Positions 1 through 6,613 of a stretch of DNA of 8,494 bases are shown in pieces. Below the pieces are notes generated by a model. That model saw only the letters and a list, made by a program, of their open reading frames with translations. It was not told where the DNA came from and ran no database searches. The position numbers were made by a program, and so were the translations under genes. The DNA is from Gemmatimonadaceae bacterium (lineage in GTDB: Bacteria; Gemmatimonadota; Gemmatimonadetes; Gemmatimonadales; Gemmatimonadaceae), in assembly GCA_025357975.1 (NCBI GenBank), contig JANYKY010000293.1:1-8494 (forward strand), read 5' to 3'. Every line of letters begins with the position of its first letter. Position 1 is the stretch's first letter.

Positions 1-150
1 GGTGGCAGCGATTTCGATTCCGATTCGGACGGCTCGCGTTCGCGTGCACCTGCGAGAAGCGCGGCCAGGTCGAATAGTTCAGGCTCGGAAAACAGCTTTG
101 ATGACTTTCCGGCGGCGCTAGAAGATCAGGACGACGATCTACCCTTCTGA
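1..150 (+). CDS. ssb: Single-stranded DNA-binding protein SSB, C-terminal end (partial)
   Basis: The frame is open from base 1 and ends at TGA 148-150, giving the last 49 residues of a protein whose start lies outside the window. The final residues are EDQDDDLPF, matching the conserved acidic tip of bacterial SSB (DDDIPF/DDDLPF). In the family this tip docks SSB-interacting proteins such as RecQ, PriA, RecO and exonuclease I. The OB fold that binds single-stranded DNA would lie upstream and is not visible. What remains is the disordered linker, rich in Ser, Asp, Arg and Ala (for example FDSDSDG, then RSRAPARSAARS) and not the Gly/Gln/Pro-rich type seen in many SSBs. The call rests on the tip and the acidic linker only. 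Another protein ending this way is possible but unlikely. Confidence 0.87.
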   Translation, partial: GGSDFDSDSDGSRSRAPARSAARSNSSGSENSFDDFPAALEDQDDDLPF

Positions 151-169
151 TCGCGGCAAGCAACAACTT

Positions 170-341
170 TAAAGCGTATTCGCGGGTCACGTGGTACCTG
201 CGGATCAGGAGCAAGAAACAAAGTCAAAAGCATATTCGCGGATCAGGGACGTGGTACCTACGGATCAGGAGCTAAAACAAGTCAAAAGCTTATTCACGGA
301 TCAAAGACGTGGTACCTACGGATCGGAAGCAAAAAACAAAC
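170..341 (+). repeat. Three tandem imperfect repeats of 56-58 bases
   Basis: The units run approximately 170-225, 226-283 and 284-341. Each begins with an AAAGC-TATTC block. It then has a first CGGATCA-like box (183, 239, 298), the shared core ACGTGGTACCT containing the palindrome GGTACC, a second CGGATCAG-like box (201, 261, 319), and an A-rich tail with AAACAA. The two boxes in one unit are 18-22 bases apart. Unit 1 lacks about four bases after the first box. Copies differ at scattered positions, so they are diverged and not newly duplicated. No function can be assigned from sequence. Options include an intergenic repeat family similar in concept to REP/BIME elements, or binding sites for a regulator. 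Confidence 0.85.
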
Positions 342-405
342 AAAGGTTTTGATCTCTCGGTTGATCGGCGGTGGTGACCGCGGGCGCCGGCTGAGTGAGA
401 AGTGT

Positions 406-550
406 CTCTGATCTGTGGCTTTTACGAGTTTCTGATCCGTGTTTAGGCAGTTGTAGTTGCTGTTGCTGTTGCTGTTTGCTATTGCTCCTGATGCAGCGAC
501 GTGCCCCTGATGTAAAGGCGTCCGTGACCACGAGGCGATCTGATCCGTCT
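406..550 (-). repeat. Degraded inverted copies of the 58-base repeat
   Basis: The + strand here carries CTGATCCG-type boxes, the reverse complement of the CGGATCAG box of the upstream tandem units. They lie at 408 (CTGATCTG), 432 (CTGATCCG), 488 and 507 (CTGATG) and 540 (CTGATCCG). The best copy is about 474-515. It shows in order a TGTTT tail, GCTCCTGAT, ACGT and CCCTGAT, which is the order expected for a reverse-complemented unit, but the GGTACC core is lost. The piece at 406-424 ends in GTGGCTTTT, which also fits the inverted unit end. The alignment is by eye and the copies are eroded, so borders are approximate. Confidence 0.55.
456..479 (+). repeat. GTTGCT hexanucleotide microsatellite
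   Basis: There are three perfect GTTGCT units at 456-473, followed by a variant GTTTGC. Related GTTGTA and ATTGCT sequence lies on either side. It is inside the inverted half of the repeat island. On the opposite strand it would read as a glutamine run, but no credible gene is there. Confidence 0.7.
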
Positions 551-623
551 ACCTAACGGCGAGTTGCGCCCTTCGGGATTCCCCGTCGAGAGCGCACCAG
601 CGTTTCCGCAACAATCAGATTCT

Positions 624-630
624 CCCGGAG
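624..630 (+). promoter_or_regulatory. Ribosome binding site of the LysM gene
   Basis: CCCGGAG ends seven bases before ATG 638. This spacing favours ATG 638 over the in-frame TTG at 635, which would be only four bases from the site. Confidence 0.6.
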
Positions 631-637
631 CATCTTG

Positions 638-1783
638 ATGCAGGTCCTTCCGTCAGCCTTTTCGTATCGCGCCGCCCGTGCAGCGGGCTTGGCCGCGTTC
701 CTCTGCGTCGGGTTCAACATCCGCCCGATCGGAGCCCAGGAGCGAAAGCCCGCCCCGACTTTCACCAATGCGACGCCTCTCGCCGCTGATGAAGTCGAGC
801 ACAAGGTCAAAAAAGGCGATACGCTTTGGGATATCGCAAAAGAGTATCTCAAAGACCCATTCCGGTGGCCTGAAGTATTCAAGCGCAATTCGGACATCGT
901 GGAGAACCCGCACTGGATTTATCCCGGCGAGACGATCCGGATTCCGGGCAGCGAAGTAAGGCCCGAAGTACTCGCGCGAGTTGCAACCAAAGTTGCTCCG
1001 CCTCCGCCGCCAAGCGAGCGAACGGTATTCTCAACTCTGCCCGGCCGAATGTCGGACCGACTTCAGTCCGATGGAACTGTTATTGGCCGAAACAACGCTT
1101 CCGGCGTTACCCGCGGAGAGATGGATTCGGCACCGTACGGCGACCGCCGCGGCGGACCATCTGGCTCTGGCAGGCTTGCGGCCGCGTACGACCGTCCCGG
1201 GATCGAAGCTCCTGACGGGGAAAGCCGCTTCCAGCTTCATGACAAGGTTTTCGTAAACATTCCTGCGGGCATGGGGCAGGTCGGCGACTTCCTTCTGGTC
1301 TATACCTTGGGCGAAGAGATCGGGGACAGCGCGCAGGTAGTGATTCCAACTGGGATCGTGATGGTCGAAGCGCGGGATGCCGGTCATCCGGCACTGGCAT
1401 CGGTGGTAAGGCAATTCGGGCAGATCACGCTCGACCAGCGCGTAACGCCTTTGCTGCGCGTTGCCAGCGGCGGCGGCGTTCCTGCCGATGTAGCGGCCGG
1501 CCCGACCGAGGAAGTCCTGTATATCGCGAATAACCCGGTGTTGCCCTCGCTCCAGAGCTACGTCGTGATGACTGCCAAATCGGGCGGCGGTATCAGGGTT
1601 GGCGATCGTTTCACATTGATCGAGGAGGCTGTCGATCTCCGCCATCCCGCTCCGCCGGTGCCTGCAGCGCTCGCTGAGGTTGTGCGGGTTACGCCATACG
1701 CTGTCACGGCGCTCCTCATCAGTCAGGACCAGCCCAGGATCCGCCGGGGCATGAAGGCGACGCTAACGGCGAGGATGCCGTAG
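638..1783 (+). CDS. Secreted LysM peptidoglycan-binding protein
   Basis: The product is 381 residues. Residues 1-33 look like a Sec signal peptide: Arg at 11 and 14, a hydrophobic stretch at about 15-28, and probable cleavage near IGA-QE. One LysM domain occupies about residues 55-103. It has the GDTLWDIA signature and the DPFRWPEVF and NPHWIYPGE motifs typical of a periplasmic LysM subfamily. A Pro-rich segment (PPPPPS) and a Gly/Arg-rich linker follow. The C-terminal half contains two similar modules, about 199-273 and 308-377. Each has a VGD-F-L core and a later hydrophobic strand, resembling the fold used in FlgT C-terminal-like proteins. LysM binds N-acetylglucosamine-containing glycans, so a cell-wall-anchored periplasmic role is expected. 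The exact function is unknown. The gene is separated from the downstream operon by 57 bases and may be transcribed separately or with it. Confidence 0.87.
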   Translation: MQVLPSAFSYRAARAAGLAAFLCVGFNIRPIGAQERKPAPTFTNATPLAADEVEHKVKKGDTLWDIAKEYLKDPFRWPEVFKRNSDIVENPHWIYPGETIRIPGSEVRPEVLARVATKVAPPPPPSERTVFSTLPGRMSDRLQSDGTVIGRNNASGVTRGEMDSAPYGDRRGGPSGSGRLAAAYDRPGIEAPDGESRFQLHDKVFVNIPAGMGQVGDFLLVYTLGEEIGDSAQVVIPTGIVMVEARDAGHPALASVVRQFGQITLDQRVTPLLRVASGGGVPADVAAGPTEEVLYIANNPVLPSLQSYVVMTAKSGGGIRVGDRFTLIEEAVDLRHPAPPVPAALAEVVRVTPYAVTALLISQDQPRIRRGMKATLTARMP

Positions 1784-1840
1784 AAAGCCGTCGCCAGATT
1801 TGATGCCTCAGCCGTAATCGGGGATTAAATTAGGGCGATC

Positions 1841-2647
1841 ATGATAGTGATCGCCCACTTCATCGCAATTACCTGCTACGTCGCGGCGGCAGCCCTCGCG
1901 GCGTTGCCTTTTGCGCGTCGCGTCGAGGCTCCCGTAAATGGCGTGATCGCGGTCCTTGCGGCGGGATTGATCGCCCACGGTTTCGCGCTCGCGACGCTGA
2001 TGCGTGAAAGCGGCTCGGGGTCGCTCACGGGGCTTGGTCCGGCCCTGTCATTTGCTGGTTTTGTGCTCGCCGGAGCACTGTTTCTCGTAGAGGTTTTCGC
2101 GCGCGAGGTCAGTCTTACTCTGATTGCAGCGCCCGTTGCTGCATTGATCACGACGGCGGGCAACGTTACCGGGATGCATCCGTTCCTTGACCCGCGCGGA
2201 ACGCAGGCCTTCTGGCTCGTCAGCCACATCGTGCTCAGCTTCGTCGGGATGGCCGCCTACGGCACCGCTGCTGCCGCCGGCACGATGTATCTCATCGCGC
2301 GCCGCGAGCTGAAATCGGCCAGGTTCGGACCGATCTACCGGTTCTTCCCGCCGCTCGACACACTCGACAGAGTCAATCACTTCGCAACGGTGGCCGGTTT
2401 TCTCGGCCTCACGAGCGGCTTGGCGCTAGCTGGCGCGTACTCGATCGCCTACCGCACTCTGGTGGTGCCGCAGCTTGTGTGGGGGCTTGCCGCCTGGGTT
2501 TGTATTGGATCACTCGCGCTGGGACGTCTGCTCCGCGGCTGGCAGGCGCGTCGGGCTGCTATTATCTCCGCCGTCACTTTCGCCAGCGTTATCGCGGTGT
2601 TTGTCGTCTTTCGCGTCGTCCAGTTCAACAGAGGGCAGTTCCTCTGA
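1841..2647 (+). CDS. CcsA/HemX-family cytochrome c assembly-type membrane protein
   Basis: The product is 268 residues with about eight hydrophobic segments (roughly 3-22, 34-53, 66-87, 90-108, 125-150, 182-203, 209-229, 237-260), matching the CcsA/HemX family in length and topology. Two histidines lie at positions where the family has heme-ligand histidines: His129 in WLVSHIVLSF and His180 in DRVNHFATVAGF. The family's tryptophan-rich/DPKE loop before the penultimate helix is not recognisable. Instead the segment reads VPQLVWGLAAWV, closer to the HemX/YpjD branch than to a full heme lyase. Its position directly upstream of a Met8-like gene and hemA also fits HemX, a membrane protein often linked to hemA and reported in some bacteria to influence HemA levels. 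Start ATG 1841 follows AGGG at 1832-1835. The stop overlaps the next gene. Assignment to CcsA versus HemX is unsettled. Confidence 0.82.
   Translation: MIVIAHFIAITCYVAAAALAALPFARRVEAPVNGVIAVLAAGLIAHGFALATLMRESGSGSLTGLGPALSFAGFVLAGALFLVEVFAREVSLTLIAAPVAALITTAGNVTGMHPFLDPRGTQAFWLVSHIVLSFVGMAAYGTAAAAGTMYLIARRELKSARFGPIYRFFPPLDTLDRVNHFATVAGFLGLTSGLALAGAYSIAYRTLVVPQLVWGLAAWVCIGSLALGRLLRGWQARRAAIISAVTFASVIAVFVVFRVVQFNRGQFL
2631..2635 (+). promoter_or_regulatory. Ribosome binding site supporting a CTG start
   Basis: GAGGG lies eight bases upstream of CTG 2644, inside the end of the preceding gene. No ATG, GTG or TTG exists in the frame of the next gene between 2503 and the end of its nucleotide-binding motif, so this site points to CTG as the start. 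Confidence 0.55.
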
Positions 2648-3261
2648 CGTATCTTCCGATCTCGCTGAATGGTGAGGAGATCTCCGCTCTTGTCGTCGGT
2701 GGCGGCACCGTTGGGACAAGGAAAGCCCTGACCCTCCACTCGGCCGGCGCCCGGGTTCGCGTGATTTCGCCGGCAATGACCGCCGAGCTTTTGCATGTTG
2801 CCAATAATGAAGAGCGACTTACCCTCGAGCTTAAGCGTTACGACGGGGTGTCCGATATTCAGCTCGAGCAGGTTGTCATTGCAGCGACCAACTCTTCCGA
2901 GCTCAACAAAATGATTGCCAACGATGCGCGGTCGCTTGGCAGACTTGTTAGCGTCGTCGACGCGCCCGATTCTGGTGCATTCGTCTCGATGGCCGTTCAT
3001 CGTGCCGGATCTTTGACGATCGGCGTAAGTGCCGGCAGCCTTCCCCTGGTGGCGTCTCGGGTCCGGGACGCAATCGCCGCGCGCTTCGATAGTCGTTATG
3101 CCTCAGCCGCTGCGGCGTGCGCGGAGCTCCGGCGTACGACGCTCTCCGCCGACGGAAGTGCCGGATGGGCTCGACTTCACCCATTAGTGATAACGGCTGA
3201 CTTCTGCGACGACGTTGAAAGTGGCGCAATCGCTGGGAGGATTGCGGCGTGTCGCTCGTAG
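2644..3261 (+). CDS. Precorrin-2 dehydrogenase / sirohydrochlorin ferrochelatase-like (Met8/SirC/CysG-N type)
   Basis: This enzyme family oxidises precorrin-2 to sirohydrochlorin with NAD+, and some members also insert iron to give siroheme. From CTG 2644 the product is 205 residues, close to stand-alone SirC-type enzymes. Residues 3-9 (YLPISLN) match the usual family N-terminus. The Rossmann motif VVGGGTVGTRKA is at 17-28. AATNSSELN is a typical second family motif. SVVDAPDSGAF places Asp106 where Met8p Asp141 and CysG Asp104 lie. In-frame GTG 2479 or TTG 2500 would add about 50 residues that have no family match and overlap the upstream gene, so I prefer CTG, which overlaps the upstream stop as CTGA. 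The 3' end overlaps hemA by 13 bases. There is no fused methyltransferase domain, so a separate uroporphyrinogen methyltransferase would be needed. Chelatase activity cannot be judged. Confidence 0.86.
   Translation: MTYLPISLNGEEISALVVGGGTVGTRKALTLHSAGARVRVISPAMTAELLHVANNEERLTLELKRYDGVSDIQLEQVVIAATNSSELNKMIANDARSLGRLVSVVDAPDSGAFVSMAVHRAGSLTIGVSAGSLPLVASRVRDAIAARFDSRYASAAAACAELRRTTLSADGSAGWARLHPLVITADFCDDVESGAIAGRIAACRS
3235..3240 (+). promoter_or_regulatory. Ribosome binding site of hemA
   Basis: GGGAGG ends eight bases before GTG 3249 and lies inside the preceding gene. It supports the GTG start, which also gives the correct N-terminus for the family. Confidence 0.65.
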
Positions 3262-4526
3262 TAGCCGGTGTAAATCATCGGACCGCGCCGATCGCGATTC
3301 GCGAAAAACTGTGCTTCGGGAAACCTGATGCACGTTCTGCCCTCGGTCTCTTGCGCGAATCCGGCCTCGTCACGGAGGCAGTAATGCTGTCCACGTGTAA
3401 CCGCACCGAGATTTACATGATCGACTCGAGCGACGACTCGGTTCAGCTCATTCGCGACATATTTTCATCGCGCCTGGGTGATGAAGCAAGCACCTACATG
3501 TATGTGCAACGCGATCGTGAAGCGGTACGCCATCTCTTCTCCGTGTCGGCTGGCATCGACTCGATGATTCTTGGTGAGGCGCAGATCCAGGGACAGGTCC
3601 GGGATGCGTGGGAAGAATCGCGAGAGGAATCCGGCGCGGCACTCAATCGTCTTTTCCAGACTTCGCTGCTCGTCGGCTCGCGCGTGCGCGAAGAAACGGG
3701 AATCGGGCGTGGCGCCGCATCAGTCAGCTCCGCCGCAGTCCAGCTCTCAAAGAAGATCTTTGGATCCTTGGCTGGCCGGCGGGCCATGGTGCTTGGCGCG
3801 GGTGACGTCGCGGCGATCGCGCTCGAATGCCTGAGCAAAGAAGGGGTTCGCGTATCCATTGTCGCCAATCGAACTTTCGAACGCGCGCAAGTTCTTGCTG
3901 CCGAACATCAGGCAGTTGCGATGCACTACGACGAGTGCTGGGAAAATCTTCACGCGGTTGACATCCTGCTGTGCTCGACGGCTTCTCCGCACCCAGTAGT
4001 GCAGTGTGCGCACGTCGCGCCGGCGCTTGCGATGAGAGGCGATCGGCCGCTCTGCATTCTCGACATTGCTCTGCCAAGGGACGTGGACTCAAGCGTCGGC
4101 GACATGGAGAACGTCTTTCTGTACGATCTGGACGATCTGAAGGCTGCAGCTTCGGCAAATCTCGAGCGAAGAAACGAAGATATTCCTGCGGCTGAAAAGA
4201 TTATCGCGGCTGAAGTCGAGAAATACTGGCAGTGGCTCGCTGGTCTCGCCGCTGTGCCGGTTGTAATGGAGTTCCGCTCCCAGATGGATCGCGTGCGCGC
4301 CGAAGAACTTGCCTCGGCCATGCGACGCATCGGCGGGCTATCGGCGGAGCAGGCTGAAGGAATCGAACATTTTTCAAGAGCACTGATGAACAAGTTTCTG
4401 CATGAGCCAAGTGTCCGGCTGAAAGCCGCGGCCGCAAATGGTCGCGGTCTGGGGGTTGTTGATGCCGCACGATATTTATTCGCGCTCGAGCGCGCCGACT
4501 CGACACCTCCGGAGGACAAGTCTTGA
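3249..4526 (+). CDS. hemA: Glutamyl-tRNA reductase
   Basis: HemA reduces glutamyl-tRNA(Glu) with NADPH to glutamate-1-semialdehyde, the committed step of C5-pathway tetrapyrrole synthesis in the cytoplasm. The product has 425 residues, a full family length. The N-terminus LVVAGVNHRTAP is diagnostic. LSTCNRTEIY carries the catalytic Cys50. RHLF with His95 corresponds to E. coli His99, and GEAQIQGQV (109-117) is the conserved catalytic-domain motif. VLGAGDVA (181-188) begins the NADPH-binding domain, with ANRT following. The C-terminal dimerisation helices include LMNKFLHEP. GTG 3249 is the start, with a good ribosome binding site. The gene overlaps the Met8-like gene upstream by 13 bases and the epimerase gene downstream by 4 bases (TTGA), so translation is probably coupled. 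No key residue is missing. The usual downstream partner hemC is absent here. Confidence 0.97.
   Translation: MSLVVAGVNHRTAPIAIREKLCFGKPDARSALGLLRESGLVTEAVMLSTCNRTEIYMIDSSDDSVQLIRDIFSSRLGDEASTYMYVQRDREAVRHLFSVSAGIDSMILGEAQIQGQVRDAWEESREESGAALNRLFQTSLLVGSRVREETGIGRGAASVSSAAVQLSKKIFGSLAGRRAMVLGAGDVAAIALECLSKEGVRVSIVANRTFERAQVLAAEHQAVAMHYDECWENLHAVDILLCSTASPHPVVQCAHVAPALAMRGDRPLCILDIALPRDVDSSVGDMENVFLYDLDDLKAAASANLERRNEDIPAAEKIIAAEVEKYWQWLAGLAAVPVVMEFRSQMDRVRAEELASAMRRIGGLSAEQAEGIEHFSRALMNKFLHEPSVRLKAAAANGRGLGVVDAARYLFALERADSTPPEDKS
4511..4515 (+). promoter_or_regulatory. Ribosome binding site of the epimerase gene
   Basis: GGAGG ends seven bases before TTG 4523 and lies within the end of hemA. 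It supports TTG as the start codon overlapping the hemA stop. Confidence 0.65.
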
Positions 4527-5485
4527 GTAAGCGTGTACTTGTGACTGGCGGCGCGGGATTTATCGGCTCGCATGTCGCCGATCGTTTCCTGGCCGAAGGT
4601 TTTGACGTCGAGATCGTTGACGACTTATCTACCGGTAATCGCAAAAACGTACCTGAAGGCGCGAAACTCCACGAGCTGGGCGTCGGCTCGGCCGAAGCGG
4701 CGCGTATCGTCGAAACAGGGTCGTTTGACAACGTCATTCATCTCGCAGCACAGATCGACGTAAGGAAAAGCGTGGCCGATCCGATATTCGATGCAAGAAC
4801 GAACATCGTTGGAACATTGACTATCCTCGAGGCCGTCAAGCGTGCCGGATCTAAGGCGCGCGTCGTCTTCACTTCGACCGGCGGCGCGATTTACGGCGAC
4901 TTCAACACTCCTCCCAACGCCGAGACGTTCCCGAAGGATCCTGAATCACCTTACGCAATTTCCAAACTGGCGGCGGAATATTATCTGGCTTACTACGGCC
5001 GGCTGCACGGCATCGAGCATGTGGCGCTGAGATTTGGCAACGTGTACGGTCCGCGGCAGGATCCGCATGGCGAAGCGGGCGTAGTGGCAATATTCTGCTC
5101 GCGCATTCTTAGCGGTAAGCCCCTGACCATTTTTGGAGACGGACTTCAGACAAGGGATTATGTGTACGTCGGAGACGTGGCGCGCGCAGTGTTCCTCGCT
5201 GCGACCTCTGCGATTCCACCCGCCGAGCGCGTGGATGCGCGCGCGTTCAATGTCGGTACAGGAGTTGGCACATCAGTCGTGGATCTCGCCCGTATGCTGC
5301 AGGATGCCGCTGGGAGCAGCCAGGAAATTGACTTTGCGCCCAAGCGTGCCGGCGAGCAGCAGGAGAGTTTTCTGAACGTGGGCAAAGCCGCCGAGAAGCT
5401 CCGTTGGAAGCCCGAGGTGACATTGCCGCAAGGCCTTGCAAACACCTTTAAATGGGCTGCGGCAGCCAGTGTGTTGCAATCGTGA
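4523..5485 (+). CDS. NAD-dependent nucleotide-sugar epimerase (GalE-like extended SDR)
   Basis: The product is 320 residues, typical for extended short-chain dehydrogenases acting on nucleotide sugars. The NAD-binding motif TGGAGFIG is at 8-15. DDLSTGN at about residues 33-39 is the family adenosine-ribose loop. HLAAQIDVRKSV follows. STGGAIYG (118-125) supplies the Ser/Thr of the active site, and YAISK (Tyr144, Lys148) is the catalytic pair. RFGNVYGPRQDP and GDGLQTRDYVYV match UDP-glucose or UDP-N-acetylglucosamine 4-epimerases. Exact substrate cannot be fixed from sequence. A dTDP-glucose 4,6-dehydratase is less likely because the dehydratase catalytic Asp-Glu pair is not seen after STGGAIYG. 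Start TTG 4523 overlaps the hemA stop. The gene lies between tetrapyrrole and Tol genes and probably feeds lipopolysaccharide or other envelope glycan synthesis. Confidence 0.92.
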   Translation: MSKRVLVTGGAGFIGSHVADRFLAEGFDVEIVDDLSTGNRKNVPEGAKLHELGVGSAEAARIVETGSFDNVIHLAAQIDVRKSVADPIFDARTNIVGTLTILEAVKRAGSKARVVFTSTGGAIYGDFNTPPNAETFPKDPESPYAISKLAAEYYLAYYGRLHGIEHVALRFGNVYGPRQDPHGEAGVVAIFCSRILSGKPLTIFGDGLQTRDYVYVGDVARAVFLAATSAIPPAERVDARAFNVGTGVGTSVVDLARMLQDAAGSSQEIDFAPKRAGEQQESFLNVGKAAEKLRWKPEVTLPQGLANTFKWAAAASVLQS

Positions 5486-6201
5486 TCGTCAGCATCCTGA
5501 TGCAGGTGTCCGGCGCAATCCCATCGTCGCCGCTCGAGCTGATCACAAGTTCGACAGGCCCTACCAAGATCGTACTGCTCATACTTGCTGTGTTGTCGTT
5601 TGTCAGCTGGATGATCATGCTCGCAAAGGCCATTGAATTCAGGCGTGCCGGAAATGCCGGGCGCGATTTCATGGCGAAGTTCGAGCGCACTCACACGCTT
5701 GATGAAGCTGCTGAAGTCTCCGCGATGTCACTGGCGAGTCCGCAGAAAGGCGTAATGACGCGAGCCGTCCGCTTTATCACGGAAACGACTCCCGCATTGG
5801 CTCCGCAGGGTGAGCGTCGCGCGAGATTGAGCGCGTCGCAGGTCGAGGCGCTGCGTCAGGTGCTCGATTCCGAGAGTGGTGCAGTTCGCGATCAGCTCGG
5901 GCGCTTCGTTCCTTCTCTCGCCACTATCGGCTCAGTGAGTCCCCTCATCGGACTTCTTGGCACGGTGCTCGGAATCATCGAGGCGTTCATTGGCATCGCG
6001 ACGAAAGGATCAGGCAATATCGGCGCGGTCGCTCCAGGCGTGGCCGAGGCACTTATCGCTACGGCGGCAGCATTGAGCGTGGCGATTCCCGCGGTGTTCG
6101 GATACAACATCTTTGCACAGCGACTCAACCGCATTGATGGCGAGCTCGATGGATTCGGGTCGGAGCTCATCGCGCTGATGGTTCGCGAGGGTCGCATCTA
6201 G
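5482..6201 (+). CDS. tolQ: TolQ, MotA/TolQ/ExbB proton channel subunit
   Basis: TolQ forms the inner-membrane proton channel with TolR and uses the proton motive force to move the TolA-like protein. From GTG 5482 the product is 239 residues. There are three membrane segments: about 30-48 with the family motif LSFVSWMIMLAKA, about 145-170 with PLIGLLGTVLGI, and about 188-210 with AEALIATAAALSVAIPA. Thr161 and Thr194 sit at the conserved polar positions of helices 2 and 3. A cytoplasmic loop of roughly 95 residues separates helices 1 and 2, as in TolQ. The start is uncertain. GTG 5482 overlaps the epimerase stop (GTGA) but lacks a clear ribosome binding site, ATG 5500 would give 233 residues, and ATG 5452 would overlap the epimerase more. 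Adjacent TolR, TolA-like and TolB genes favour TolQ over ExbB. Confidence 0.93.
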   Translation: MIVSILMQVSGAIPSSPLELITSSTGPTKIVLLILAVLSFVSWMIMLAKAIEFRRAGNAGRDFMAKFERTHTLDEAAEVSAMSLASPQKGVMTRAVRFITETTPALAPQGERRARLSASQVEALRQVLDSESGAVRDQLGRFVPSLATIGSVSPLIGLLGTVLGIIEAFIGIATKGSGNIGAVAPGVAEALIATAAALSVAIPAVFGYNIFAQRLNRIDGELDGFGSELIALMVREGRI

Positions 6202-6609
6202 GTGCGACGCCGACGCGCCAGGTTGATGCTCAACGCCGAGATCAACGTCGTGAGTCTCATCGACGTGATGATGTTGTTGATGGTGATCTTCATGATCACA
6301 GCGCCGATCATGCAGGGCGGTGTCGATATCAATCTTCCGAAAGCGGAGGCGCGGCCGCTCGAGCCGAAGAGTGGGCTTGTTGTGACTGTCGATAGAGCCG
6401 GCATGATTCACGTTGACGAGACTTCGCTCACCTTTTCCGAATTTCGCGCGACGTTCCGCACACTCGCGTCGACTCGCGGCAAGGACGGTATTTATCTGCG
6501 GGCGGATCAGGGTGTTCCATATGGAACGGTCGCGAAGGTGCTGGCAGTGATGCGCACGACCGGAATCGCCGACGTCGGGCTCGTGCTGGAGCCTGAGCAG
6601 GGACAGTAG
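6202..6609 (+). CDS. tolR: TolR/ExbD-family proton channel subunit
   Basis: The product is 135 residues, normal for TolR/ExbD. A basic cytoplasmic N-terminus (RRRRARL) precedes AEINVVSLIDVMM and one membrane helix at about 16-35. Asp21 is the conserved membrane aspartate that carries protons (E. coli TolR Asp23). The canonical Pro in the family motif NVVPLID is Ser18 here, a small departure. The periplasmic part (about 38-135) has the usual ExbD fold elements, such as INLPKAEA and IYLRADQGVPYG. GTG 6202 directly follows the tolQ stop, with GAGGG at 6187-6191 as probable ribosome binding site. ATG 6226 is an alternative but would remove the basic leader. The tight packing with tolQ and a TolA-like gene supports a Tol role. 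Confidence 0.93.
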   Translation: MRRRRARLMLNAEINVVSLIDVMMLLMVIFMITAPIMQGGVDINLPKAEARPLEPKSGLVVTVDRAGMIHVDETSLTFSEFRATFRTLASTRGKDGIYLRADQGVPYGTVAKVLAVMRTTGIADVGLVLEPEQGQ

Positions 6610-6613
6610 GCAA

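Larger units (their letters stand above)
151..637. other. Gene-free intergenic region between ssb and the LysM gene
   Basis: This is a 487-base stretch with no credible gene. Its left part (about 170-341) holds three tandem imperfect repeats. The middle and right parts (about 406-550) hold degraded copies of the same repeat in the opposite orientation and a GTTGCT microsatellite. The repeat part is visibly richer in A/T than the neighbouring genes. I see no convincing rho-independent terminator after ssb and no clear -35/-10 promoter. The last 80 bases presumably carry the leader of the LysM gene, with a ribosome binding site at 624-630. Confidence 0.75.

Noticed and set aside
201..341. CRISPR array
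   Set aside because: The units are contiguous tandem repeats that diverge throughout, with no identical repeats separated by unique spacers and no cas genes nearby.
316..531. Minus-strand reading frame of 71 codons with a glutamine run
   Set aside because: It runs through the non-coding repeat island, and the glutamine run is the GTTGCT microsatellite read in reverse. It has no family-like sequence.
567..577. Short hairpin CCC-TTC-GGG upstream of the LysM gene
   Set aside because: The stem is only three to four pairs and no U-tract follows, so it is not a credible terminator.
1031..1645. Minus-strand reading frame of 204 codons
   Set aside because: It lies wholly inside the LysM gene, has no recognisable motifs and is explained by GC-rich codon bias on the opposite strand.
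1799..1831. Possible promoter TTGATG ... TAAATT between the LysM and CcsA-like genes
   Set aside because: The spacing is about 20 bases or more and the -10 match is poor, so it is not distinguishable from chance.
2479..2643. N-terminal extension of the Met8-like protein from GTG 2479
   Set aside because: The 55 added residues overlap the CcsA-like gene in another frame, are rich in Arg and Cys and lack any Met8 family match. The family N-terminus begins near 2650.
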